Positions 42,405-52,150 are shown, counted from the first letter of the stretch. The stretch: DNA of 64,000 nucleotides from Enchytraeus crypticus (GCA_905160935.1 CAJHZI010000825.1:2501-66500), one strand, 5' to 3'. Program-made: numbers and translations. The notes: a model not told the origin generated them from the sequence alone.

Positions 42405-43496
42405 ATGACAGAACAGTATCTCAGAAATCTCTATTACAATTTAGATAGCAATATTGCATTTACAAGTGAATCTCAATTTTGGAAACAAATTAAACTTGAT
42501 AAGAAGAATATAACTAAGCAAGAATTGAGAAAATGGTTAGATGAGCAAAGTACTTATACATTACATAAATTATATACTAAACCTCACGTTTACAGAAAAA
42601 CTAGAGTAAATAAAATTGATGAACAGTGGCAAGCTGATTTAGTAGAAATGAGAGAGTTTTCAGAAGTGAATAATAATTATAATTATATGTTAAACATTAT
42701 AGATTGCTTCAGTAGATATGTATGGACTAAAGCTCTAGCAACTAAAACTGGATTAGAAACATGTAAAGCTTTTGAAGAAATATTTTCAGAAGGTAGAATT
42801 CCTGATAAGATACAATTTGATGAAGGTAAAGAGTTTTATAATAAAAACGTTAAACAATTACTTGATTCTAAAAATATTAAATATTTTAGTACGTTTTCAG
42901 ATAAGAAAGCTGCGATAGTAGAGAGATTTAACCGATCTATTAAGAGTAGAATGTTTAAATATTTTACCTATAATGAAACTAGAAAGTGGATAGATGTAAT
43001 TCAGAAACTTGTCAATGATTGTAATAATTCTTATCACTCTACTATTAAAATGACTCCTATAGAAGCTAGTAAAGAGGAAAATTCAGAAAGAGTTTGGTGG
43101 AATATTTATGGTGCTTACATAACAGCAGAAACAGGAGTACCTACTTATAGAGTTGGACAAACGGTTAGAATTTCTAAATATAAAAGCATATTCGATAAAG
43201 GTTATTTACCAAACTTTACAGAAGAATATTTTAAAATAAAACAAATTATTATGGGAAATCCTATTGTGTATAAATTGGAAGATATAAAAGGAGAAGATTT
43301 GAATGGAATATTTTATGAAGAGGAACTTAGTGTATATAATCCTGGAGAGGAAGTGGAATACAAAATTGAAAATATATTAGGAAGGAAGACAGTAAAAGGT
43401 AAAAAGTATGTATTAGTTAAATATAAGGGATGGCCGGATAAATTTAACGAGTGGTTGCCAATAAATGATTTAAAAAACTTTCTGACTAATAAATGA
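42405..43496 (+). CDS. INT: Retroviral-type DDE integrase with C-terminal chromodomain
   Basis: 363 aa. Catalytic triad D78 (QADLVEM), D139 (FDEGKEF) and E173 (VERFNRSI), with 33 residues between the second and third. The C-terminal chromodomain covers about 317-361, with VKYKGWPDKFNEWLP giving the aromatic positions. The integrase joins element ends to target DNA and makes the 6-bp duplication; a chromodomain can steer insertion to methylated histones. The frame is intact. Starts at TAAATG. Its stop overlaps the start of the lectin-like gene by 4 nt. Confidence 0.95.
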   Translation: MTEQYLRNLYYNLDSNIAFTSESQFWKQIKLDKKNITKQELRKWLDEQSTYTLHKLYTKPHVYRKTRVNKIDEQWQADLVEMREFSEVNNNYNYMLNIIDCFSRYVWTKALATKTGLETCKAFEEIFSEGRIPDKIQFDEGKEFYNKNVKQLLDSKNIKYFSTFSDKKAAIVERFNRSIKSRMFKYFTYNETRKWIDVIQKLVNDCNNSYHSTIKMTPIEASKEENSERVWWNIYGAYITAETGVPTYRVGQTVRISKYKSIFDKGYLPNFTEEYFKIKQIIMGNPIVYKLEDIKGEDLNGIFYEEELSVYNPGEEVEYKIENILGRKTVKGKKYVLVKYKGWPDKFNEWLPINDLKNFLTNK

Positions 43497-43738
43497 AAGT
43501 AGAGTTTGGAAAGCAAAATATACTCAGTTCAAGATTTAGTGGTGGATCTGGTTTTACACCTCATAAATTCTCAACCCCTCCAGTTGTCATTTGTCAGTTA
43601 GTGAGATCATTTGAATATGGGTATGATTGGGCTCTACATATTAATCCATGTAATATTACAAAAGATGGTTTTCAATATCTAGTAGAAGGTCATTATAAAC
43701 CAGGTGATCAATGTCATTGGGTAGCTATTGGTAATTAA
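43493..43738 (+). CDS. H-type-lectin-like protein, 80 aa
   Basis: Starts in AATAAATG, overlapping the integrase stop. The pattern FSTPPVVICQL, then INPCNITKDGFQYLV and HWVAIGN, follows the H-type lectin (agglutinin) fold: a P-x-V strand, a middle NxTxxGF block and the final W-x-A-I-G. The whole protein is a single domain. In a virus-like element it could bind glycans on a cell surface, but that role is inference. Two cysteines are present. I know of no other Polinton product with this assignment. Confidence 0.6.
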   Translation: MKVEFGKQNILSSRFSGGSGFTPHKFSTPPVVICQLVRSFEYGYDWALHINPCNITKDGFQYLVEGHYKPGDQCHWVAIGN

Positions 43739-43753
43739 TGTATGACATTTTAT

Positions 43754-43972
43754 TCATTTGTTACACGATGAAAGAAAATTACGAAAGTGAAGGTTTGTTT
43801 CAATATGATCAGAATAATTAGTTAGCTTCATAGTTTTATTACAAATTTCACAGTAATATTTTTTAGCTGCATATTTTTTTTCAGCTCTTAACTTTGCTTG
43901 TTTTCTCTCTTCCTCTGTATCATACTTTTTCACTCTTCTAATTAAATCACCAGATAAAATTGAGGGATCCAT
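43754..43972 (-). CDS. Small zinc-finger protein, 72 aa
   Basis: A basic helical N-terminus (TEEERKQAKLRAEKKYAAKK) precedes a single C2H2-type finger, YYCEICNKTMKLTNYSDHIE followed by TNLH. Small single-finger proteins with a basic leader are frequent in Polintons. Possibly a DNA-binding regulator. It shares a 59-bp divergent promoter region with the DNA polymerase; TATATAA lies between them. Confidence 0.65.
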   Translation of the reverse strand: MDPSILSGDLIRRVKKYDTEEERKQAKLRAEKKYAAKKYYCEICNKTMKLTNYSDHIETNLHFRNFLSSCNK

Positions 43973-44031
43973 TTATTTAGTAATTTATTTAATGCAAGAA
44001 TTTTTCTTTTATATAATCTTTCTCCTAATAA

Positions 44032-47000
44032 ATGGAGGTGACAAAAGAAGAGTTAGATGCTTCGACATCTTCAGATGTAATGAAAAATGATCAAGCATTA
44101 AAAAGGGTTCAGAATCCAGATACGAAAAGAATGATAAAAGTAGGTTCCCGCTTACATAAAAAATTATGTACGAAATATCCTTATGATGCACAAAAGAAAG
44201 TGTTTATTGGATTTGAGGAAAAACCTACACGTAATGGAAAAGTTACTAGCCCTTTAACTAAAAATAAGATTCAAGTAGATGGTAAGAGATTTAAAACTTT
44301 GGAAAATATGGGGTATATTTATAACGAACAAAGGAATGTATTTATTATTCCCACAAAGTTATCTGTACAATCAACTCTATCTATAAAAAAAGTAAAGAAT
44401 GGAACAGTGTATAATCCAGAAAGTAGAAGAAATATTAATGTAGATGGTGAAGTATTTAAATCTTTACTGAAAAAAAATTATATATACGATAAAGATAAAA
44501 ATATACTTATTTCCAAAGAAGAAGATAAAATAATATTAGATGGATCGTATTGGATATTTAATAAATCAGATTCAGATGTAAAAATTGAAAAGATGATAGC
44601 TAAAGAAAGAAGTATTTATGGAGAGGAAAAGGAAAGTAAATATTTAAAATTATACTATTTCAATTACATAAATTCTTTGAATAAAATTTATGAAAGTTTT
44701 GATAAAATATATTATAAAGAAAATAATGCTATAAAATTAAATATCAGTTTTGGTTATATAACTAGTAAGGATGGAGAAATAAAGCTATCTAAACCTGGAA
44801 CTAATCACTTCTTTTTTAATAAGCTAGTAACAGTGAAGAATCTGGATGATCTAAAGCAATTAAAAGGAAGTGTAACTAGAGATAAAATCTTTGAACATTT
44901 AGTACATAAACTTCAAGATTCACACGTAGCGTTAATTGGATTGTATGCTATGGCTGTGGATGTAACTAGATTAGATTTCCCGATAGGTGGTAATGTTATA
45001 TTACCAGACTACATTAATAATTGTATGAGTATTGTTGGATTAGCGGAAGTGGAAAATAATATGTGTTTTTGGGGATGTATAGCTTTAGTAGAAGGTTGTA
45101 GAAGAGATCGTTATAAATCAAAGATGAAAGAATTATTTATAAATTTTTATGGAAAATATAAACTCGATTATAAAGGATTTGATTATATTAATGAGTTAGA
45201 TAAATATGAAGAAGTAAATAATAAGTATGCTATTAATATAGTTAGTTACTATGAAGATGAAAGTATTGAGTATGTACGTAAATCACCATTCTGTTGTGAT
45301 GAAAATAGGATGCAAATATATTTAAATCTATATCTAAATCACTTCTCATACATCACAGATTTACAAAAACTAGGAGGAAGTAAATTTGTATGCAGAAGAT
45401 GTAACGGAAAGTTTAGAGATAATTACGATATGCAAAGACATATTGATATTTGTACTTTAGAGCAAAAAGATGTATTTAATACACATCCACAATTATGGGA
45501 AAAGAAAAGAAATATAATTGTAGAGTTATCTGATTATTATGATGTAGATATAGATTACAAGTATGATTATATGATAACTTTTGATTTAGAATCAGTTCTT
45601 GAGAAAATAAACTCAGGAGTTATGATCGATAGAGTGAAGAATCCAGAAACTATGAAAATGATTAAAATAAATAGTAATACATTTAAAAATCTGGTTAAGA
45701 AATACACTTATGATGATCAAAACAGAGTATTTATACCACTTGCAAAAGAAAAAGAAAATAAATTAAACTATGTTAGTAGACATATACCAGTATCAGTATC
45801 AATAGCTAGTAATGTATTGGGATTTGAAAAAATTAAATTCATATTATCTAAGGATCCTAAAAAGTTAGTAAAAGATATGTTTAAATATTTTGATAGAGTT
45901 GCAGCAGAGGCTAAGGAACTAATGCTTAGAAAAATGAAACCATTATTAGATCGTTTAGAAGGAAAATATAAAGAACAAGTCGAATCATATTGTTCTGCTA
46001 TACCAATTGTAGGTTTTAATAGTGGATTTTACGATATTAGTTTATTAACTAATGAAGGTTTCATAAATGAAATATTAACAAGAGATAAAGCTCCTTTTGT
46101 TATTAAGAAAGGGAATAGATATAAAGCTATAAAAACGAATAATTTTATATTCCTAGATCAAATGAACTATTGCGCAGCAGGAACAAGTTTAAGTAAATTT
46201 ATTAATGCGTATGATATTGATGAACAAAAAGGATGGTTTCCTTATGAATGGTTTGATAGTTACGATAAGCTTAATTATTTAGTAAAAGATTTGAAGAGAG
46301 AGGATTTCTATTCTTCATTAAGAGGAGAAGAAATGTGTGAGGATGATTTTAATAAACTTATAACAATTTGTAAAGAAAATAATATAAATTTAGTTAAAGA
46401 TTTATTAAAATGGTATAATAATTTAGATGTAGGACCTATGTTAAAAGCGTGTTTAAAACAGAAAGAGTTTTATGATAAATTTAAACTGGATATGTATAAA
46501 GATGCATTTTCACTTCCTGGTTTAGCTGAAAATATTTTATATCAGTATCAAATACAAGAGTTTGAAAAGTATTTACGAAATGCTAACAGAAGTAATTATT
46601 ACTGTCTCTATATTGGAGTCGAGGATAAAGAATTAGAGAAGAGAATAAGTAATTATAAAAAACAAGATGAAGATAAGAAAAGAGATCCAAGTCAAAATGT
46701 AACAGTTGAAGATGTTAGAAATATATTCAGTAGAGATAATTATCGTTGTCATTATTGTTGGAGTTTTTTGTGTAGAGATACTTGGTCACTAGATAGAGTT
46801 GATTGTAAAAAACCTCATGTTAAAGATAATTGTGTTTTATCTTGTCAGAAATGTAATAAATCTAGATCAGATAAACCCTATAAGAAGTTTTATAGGAATA
46901 AAGCATTATTACGATGGGCAAAGAATCATCCTATGATCTGGTTGTTTAGTGAAGAAAATAAGGATGCTTTTTATAAATTAAAACAAAATATAGTTGGTGG

Positions 47001-48341
47001 AGCATCTATAGTTTTTCACAGATATCACGAAAAGGATAAAACAAAAATTAGCAGAGTGAATTATTACGATGAAAAATGGAATATTAATTCAGAAGAAGGA
47101 AAATTAGTAAAGAAAATAGTAGGATATGATGCTAATGCATTATATTTATATTGTATAGGTGAAGAAATGCCTTGTGGTAAATTATATTGGAAAGAAACTA
47201 ATGATTGTGATTTAGATACATTCTTTGGATTTTTAGAAGTTGATATAGAAGTGCCTGAAGAAAAATGGAATTACTTCGGAGAAATGTGTCCAATATTTCA
47301 AAATAAAGAGTATGATGAAAATATGTGTGGAGAATATACAAAAGAATTAATACAGAAATTAGGTAGAAAACCTACAAAAAGTAGAAAACTTATTGCTACA
47401 TTAAAAGCAGAAAAATATTAATTAAATCTACAAGATTGAAATGGTTAATAGAGCATGGATGTGTTATTACTAAATTACATGGTGTTATTGAAGCTGAAAG
47501 AGGGAAACCGTTTAAGGGATTTATGGATTGGGTATCGGATGAAAGAAGAAAAGGTGATAAAGATACTAAATATGCGATAATTGCTGAAGGTGCAAAATTA
47601 GTAGGTAATGCAGGATTTGGAAGAACGGGTATGAATAAGAATAAATTTAAAAAGGTAAAATATTGTAATGAAGTGCAGTTTAATAGAGCTAAAAATGATT
47701 ACTTTTATTACGGAGCAAAAGAATATAATGGAGTGTATGAAGTAACTAAAAACTCTAAAAAAGTTAATCAGAATATACCTATACAAATCGCTTGTAGTAT
47801 ATATGATGATTCGAAGTTAAAGATGTTACAGTTTTATTACGATTGTATAGATAAATATATAGATAGATCCGATTTCCAGTATATAGAAATGGATACAGAT
47901 TCTGCATATATGGCTCTGAGTGATAATTTTGAGAATCTGATAAAACCTGAATTAAAGGATGAATTTGAAAAGAATAAACATAAATGGTTTGTAACGGACA
48001 AATATTCAAATAGAACTCCTGGATTATTTAAAATAGAATATGAAGGTGATGGTATGGTAGCGTTATGCAGTAAAACTTATTATGTATGGGGAAAGGATAA
48101 AAATAAAGCATCATCCAAAGGTATTCAGAAAACAAAAACCTATAATAGTAATATAATAAATAAGGATAAATATTTAGAATGTTTGTTTAATAGAGAAATA
48201 ATTAATGGAGTTAATAAAGGGTTTAGATATGATAAAAAAGAAATGAAAACTTATGAACAGAATAAAGTAGGATTATCTCCAGTATATACAAAAGGTGTTG
48301 TGATGGATGATGGAGTTCATATAAGACCGATTATATTTTAA
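44032..48341 (+). pseudogene. POLB: Protein-primed family-B DNA polymerase, one frameshift
   Basis: Two abutting frames: 44032-47421 (1,129 codons) and an open frame continuing to 48341. Exonuclease: D518/E520 (FDLES), N663/D668 (FNSGFYD), Y795/D799 (YNNLD). Polymerase: motif A YDANALYLY (D1033) in the first frame; motif B KLVGNAGFG and motif C MDTDSAYM in the second. A CCHC finger sits at C454, C457, H470, C474, and an HNH-like insert at 904-945. Four short repeats of the NPxTxxxIxVxGxxF type (about residues 25, 70, 124 and 533) resemble the 2-cysteine adaptor motif without its cysteines; the fourth interrupts the exonuclease domain. The break, near 47412-47420 in an A/T run, fits loss of one base and separates motif A from B and C. 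It starts at TAAATGG. Confidence 0.9.
46720..46870 (+). other. HNH-nuclease-like insert in the DNA polymerase
   Basis: Within the polymerase frame, C906-x2-C909, then SLDRVD (919-924), H929, N933, C938-x2-C941 and N942. This follows the zinc-stabilised HNH pattern of endonuclease-VII-like proteins (LDRxD...H...N....C..CN). All expected residues are present, so it may be active. It lies between the exonuclease and polymerase motif A. Confidence 0.7.
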
Positions 48342-48442
48342 GTATGAAGGTTGAATCTATATTACGTATGCATATGTAATCTCGTTTATAAAAGAAAAAT
48401 AAACAAGAACGCAATTTTACATACAGATATACATGTAATTAA

Positions 48443-49742
48443 TTAATATGTTATATTATTAAGTGTATTAGTAACCATTATGTTATTCCTCTTAATAGAC
48501 GCTTTATACTTTTTAAGCATATCATATGAAGCACTAGACATAAGAAATTTAGGATAATCAATACAAATTCTTACAGTGTCTATATAATTGTTAATTGTAG
48601 ATTTAGCTAAACCATAAGTATTATGCATTATGTCATTAAACGTCTTTAAACCTTTGTCTCTTCCACATTTCTTACAATTCAAAATTTCAAAGTTATTGTT
48701 TACTATCTTAAGATTCTTACAATTATTACACAAGCGATTTATGTACGACACTTTAATTTTAGTTAGTTCTATACTAAAAAGATAAATCGAATTCAAATTT
48801 AGATTGACGTTTCGAGCAATAGTCTCTTTCCATTCCGGAACGCGTTGAAGAAGAACTTGAACATCTGTTGTATCTGTTTCTATAGCTTCAGGTTCACGTG
48901 TCGGTGCTAGAGGAACTAGCTTCAAATTTTCTAACCATTTTCTAAAGTGATCCAAATTCTTAGGTTTCTTAGCAGGTGGAGCATCACCATCTTCTTCAGT
49001 ATCTTCTTCATCTTCTTCAGTTGATTCTACTGTGAAAACATAAACATAAACACTTCAGTTAAATGAGTAACGACCTAATATCAGTGACTCTCAGCAGAGC
49101 CAGTAAAATAATATATATAATGTGTTACTATAGTGAGAGGAGTCAGTAAAATAATATATAATGTATTACTGTAGTGAGTGACTCTCAGCGGAGTCAGTAA
49201 AATAATATACATGTATATATACAATAAGATGTTACTATAGTGAGTGGCTCCTAGCGGAGCCAGTAAAATAGTATATAATGTGTTACTATAGTGAGTGATA
49301 TTCAGTAATACATTTTGAGCTTAGTGGCTCCCATTAGGAGCCAGTTATATAAATCCATATGTTTTATTTATTTATACAACCAATAGGAGCTAGTAACCTA
49401 AATCTTTACTAAATTATACAGATCATAATTAAACTTAGGAATATTTTCACTAAACAAACGGTAAGAATTAGTTTACAAGCTAACTAATATACATGTAAGA
49501 ATGGAAAATAAGTTACCTTGGTTTAGAATTTGTTCATATTCGTCCATATATTCTCTTTTCTTTTTGACTGGTACATCCTTTAGCATGCGAGTAACAAGTT
49601 TCTTCAGATCATTTCATTGTTTTTTATATAATTCACTATCTTTACTCAAAGCATTTATTTCATTTTCTAAGTCTTTTAAATTTAAATTATTTTCTGTATC
49701 ATTATTATTAGGCGAAGTGCCTAAACTTTCACTATCGCTCAT
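48443..49742 (-). pseudogene. Spliced acidic zinc-ribbon protein of the Polinton, one in-frame stop
   Basis: Exon 1 49742-49517 (ATG at 49742), intron 49516-49030 (487 nt, GTAACT to TTTTCACAG), exon 2 49029-48443. The phase-1 junction gives GTA, and the frame then stays open for 270 codons except for a TGA at 49616-49614 (codon 43). Exon 2 begins with an acidic run (ESTEEDEEDTEEDGD), then a basic PPAKKPK stretch that could be a nuclear localisation signal, and later CNNC and CKKC, a zinc-ribbon pair. Unlike the other Polinton genes its ATG is not in TAAATG. Function not recognised; a nuclear regulator is one guess. Confidence 0.65.
49083..49345. repeat. Tandem hairpin repeats in the Polinton intron
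   Basis: About four units of 55-70 bp (AGTAAAATAATATATAATGT, TTACTATAGTGAG) each carrying a short hairpin: GACTCTCAGCGGAGTC, GGCTCCTAGCGGAGCC, GGCTCCCATTAGGAGCC. Paired positions change together between units. Confidence 0.8.
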
Positions 49743-49937
49743 ACAATGAGATTTAATACTTCGATACAAAGTTTTGTTGTTGTTCATTCGATGTTTATTC
49801 TAGAATTTGTTCTTTAATCTTCAAGAACAAACAATGTTACCAACTTAAAACAATTTTCGTTATTAGCCGCAACAACAACAACAATGCAAAAACTAAATTT
49901 TTGATGGTTTTTTGAAAAAACTAATAAAGAGTCTCTA
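49743..49937. promoter_or_regulatory. Leader region of the spliced Polinton gene
   Basis: Noncoding DNA between the spliced gene's ATG and the right TIR, with a (CAA)n-like run at 49867-49882. No TATA box is obvious on the minus strand. Presumed promoter by position only. Confidence 0.3.
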
Positions 49938-50755
49938 ATATGAGTGAAGAATTTGAAATGTTTGCATCTAAATTAATAGCTTCATATATTTCTCAATATT
50001 CTCCCAAAGATAGGTTTATATTCACTGTTAGAAAAAATTCAAAATACACTTACGCGCAGATTCCAGGATATAATCCAAGTTCATCATTTATTAGATTGAA
50101 CGTAAAATAATTCATACTCTGAGAAAAAATATTTATTAAGAGTACATTTTCTAAAATGTTTATAAAATGTTAAAATTCCCGTATTAGAATACTCTGAGAG
50201 AGAATATATATATATATATATTAAGAGTATATTTTCTTAATTGTTTATAAAATGTTAAAATTCTTGTATTAGTATACTCTGAGAGAGAATATATATATAT
50301 ATATATTAAGAGTATATTTTCTAAAATGTTTATAAAATGTTAAAATTCCGCTCATAAATATATTGCCGCTACTGGAATCTCTCTTTAGTATACTCTGAGA
50401 GAATATTTATATATATATATTAAGAGTACATTTTCTAAAATTACCCTCATAAATATATTGTCGGTACTGGAATCCCTTTTTAATATACTAAGCTCTTTTC
50501 ATTGGAGGTAAGATTATGTAAAAGAAATGTAGTATCTCCAATGACGTTTATTTAATGGATACTAGTAGTATACTAAAGTGGGATTCCAGTACTGGTAACA
50601 CTATCCTATTTATGAGGAAAAATTTCAATTATTTTATTCAATATTTGAGCGAAAGTATTGAGCGAAAATATTGAAGAATAAAATAATTGAGATTTTTTTC
50701 CCCCCATAAATAGGATAGTTTTGCCGGTACTGGAATCCCACTTTAGTATACTACT
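49938..50755 (-). repeat. Right terminal inverted repeat
   Basis: Inverted copy of 34908-35725. It begins with a 56-codon headless copy of the 97-codon gene (49940-50110), then the tandem units, internal terminal motifs and the 192-bp end palindrome at 50564-50755. Confidence 0.95.
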
Positions 50756-50761
50756 CATAAC
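50756..50761. repeat. Right 6-bp target site duplication
   Basis: CATAAC directly after the right TIR, identical to 34902-34907. Confidence 0.9.
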
Positions 50762-50929
50762 GTTACTGAGTCAGGAAGCAATTATATGCTTGTTTAAGAC
50801 TCGTCAGGCTCTTAACTAAAACCAATTAATATAAATCAAATCATACAGACTTCATGTCAACATGTGAAATTTATACATAGCATATGTATAACACTGAACA
50901 TGCAATTAGCATCTAATTTACATGTTCTT

Positions 50930-52150
50930 ATGTTTATCATATTTATTTTTAAAAGCATTCACTTATTCTGCTTCCACAACTTCGCTTGGCAAACTATTCT
51001 AAGCATTTATAACTCTCTCACTAAAGAAAAATTTCCTTAAATCTAGTCTACTTCTAAATTTATTTCTTCTTCTTCTTCTTCTTCTTCAGTGCACTGCCAA
51101 GTGGCAGGTTCAAAGTACATATTCATACTCAAATCAGTTTTCTCGCTCCGTAAGAGCACTCTTTAGATCAACAAGTCAATCCCGTCACAAAGGCTATTAT
51201 ACCTTATCCATACCTTATTTAACCTATAGATTGGGAAAAATATGGCTTCTGAGGTGGTTTCCCGTTGCCTTCCTCAGTTTGGTGGATTAATTACCAATTA
51301 ATCCTGGGGAAAATATTTAATGGTGAGGTGAGTCCCCTCTTGACATCCTCAGCTCCTGCCTTTTGTCGACTCTTACGTACACGCGGCAGATTGTTTGCGA
51401 TTGCCCAATTCTGCAGTGGTCCAACCACACCCGATCACAACACGGGGAAATTTAGTAAGTTTATAAATATGTCCCCTTGTGTTTCTGTTGTTTGATAAAT
51501 TAAACCAAATACTAAGGTCAACTTTGCTGAAGCCTTTGAGTATCTTAAAAACTTCTCTTAAATCTCCTCTAGTTATTCTCTCACTTAAAGAGGTTAATCC
51601 TAGGAATTTTAATCTATTCTCATAACTAAGTTTTTGGCAGTCAAATACCAGCCTTGTTGCTCTGGGTTTTACCCTTTATAATTTATCGATATCTTTCTGA
51701 AGATATGGGCACCAAGCCTGAACGCAGTATTCAAGTTTGGGCCGTACAGGAGCCTTATATAGCCTTACCACAATATCCTTATTTCTACATGTAATTGTTC
51801 TTTTAATCATTCCTAATACACAATTAGCACTATTTACAACTTTATTATAATTTTCACTAAATTTTAAAGAGCTATCCACAAGGACTCCTAAATCCCTCTC
51901 ACTGTTTCTGGATTTTAGTTTAATATTGTTCAATGTATACTCAATTTCTAAATTATTATTCCCTATATGCATAACTCAAAATTTCTCAGCATTGAACTCC
52001 ATTAGCCAATCCCTAGACCAGTTCTGTAACATTTATTTTTATATCATACTTTAAAATCTCAGCATCTTCAATGTTGTTTACTATCTTTGCTACTTTAGAA
52101 TCATCTTCAAATTTACTAAATTTAGATACAATATCGATGTAAATGTCATT
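50930..52150 (-). mobile_element. CR1-type LINE 3' part
   Basis: The minus-strand frame 51972-51676 has RDLGVLVDSSLKFSEN, VLGMIKRTI and VRPKLEYCVQAWCPYLQKDI, the standard CR1 C-terminal block. The terminal coding region continues at 51060-50930 (NSLPSEVVEAE) after an interruption at about 51060-51445. Stops are present. Confidence 0.8.
51062..51445. mobile_element. (TTC)n-tailed repeat inserted in the CR1 fragment
   Basis: A foreign block starting with (TTC)n at 51062, with AGTGCACTGCCAAGTGGCAG near 51089 related to the 3' end of the TA-tailed LINE family. AAATTTA borders both sides (about 51055 and 51446), a likely target duplication. Confidence 0.55.

Larger units (their letters stand above)
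34908..50755 (+). mobile_element. Polinton/Maverick DNA transposon (adintovirus-type), 15,848 bp
   Basis: Both ends read AGTAGTATACTAAAGTGGG inward, with inverted repeats of about 818 bp and a 6-bp CATAAC target duplication, the size Polintons make. Cargo includes chromodomain integrase, protein-primed family-B DNA polymerase, FtsK/HerA-type packaging ATPase, a major capsid protein and a set of small conserved Polinton proteins, 16 genes in all. The adenovirus-like protease was not found. The polymerase has one frameshift and the spliced gene one in-frame stop, so this copy looks recently inactivated. It lies in the intron before TM1 of the ion-channel gene, with host exons intact on both sides. 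Confidence 0.95.

Noticed and set aside
47412..47440. Programmed -1 frameshifting in the polymerase
   Set aside because: No slippery heptamer in the correct phase was seen and cellular-type polymerases of this family do not use one; a one-base loss is simpler.
49083..49345. CRISPR-like array of repeats in the Polinton intron
   Set aside because: Units are nearly identical throughout with no distinct spacers; the DNA is animal nuclear.
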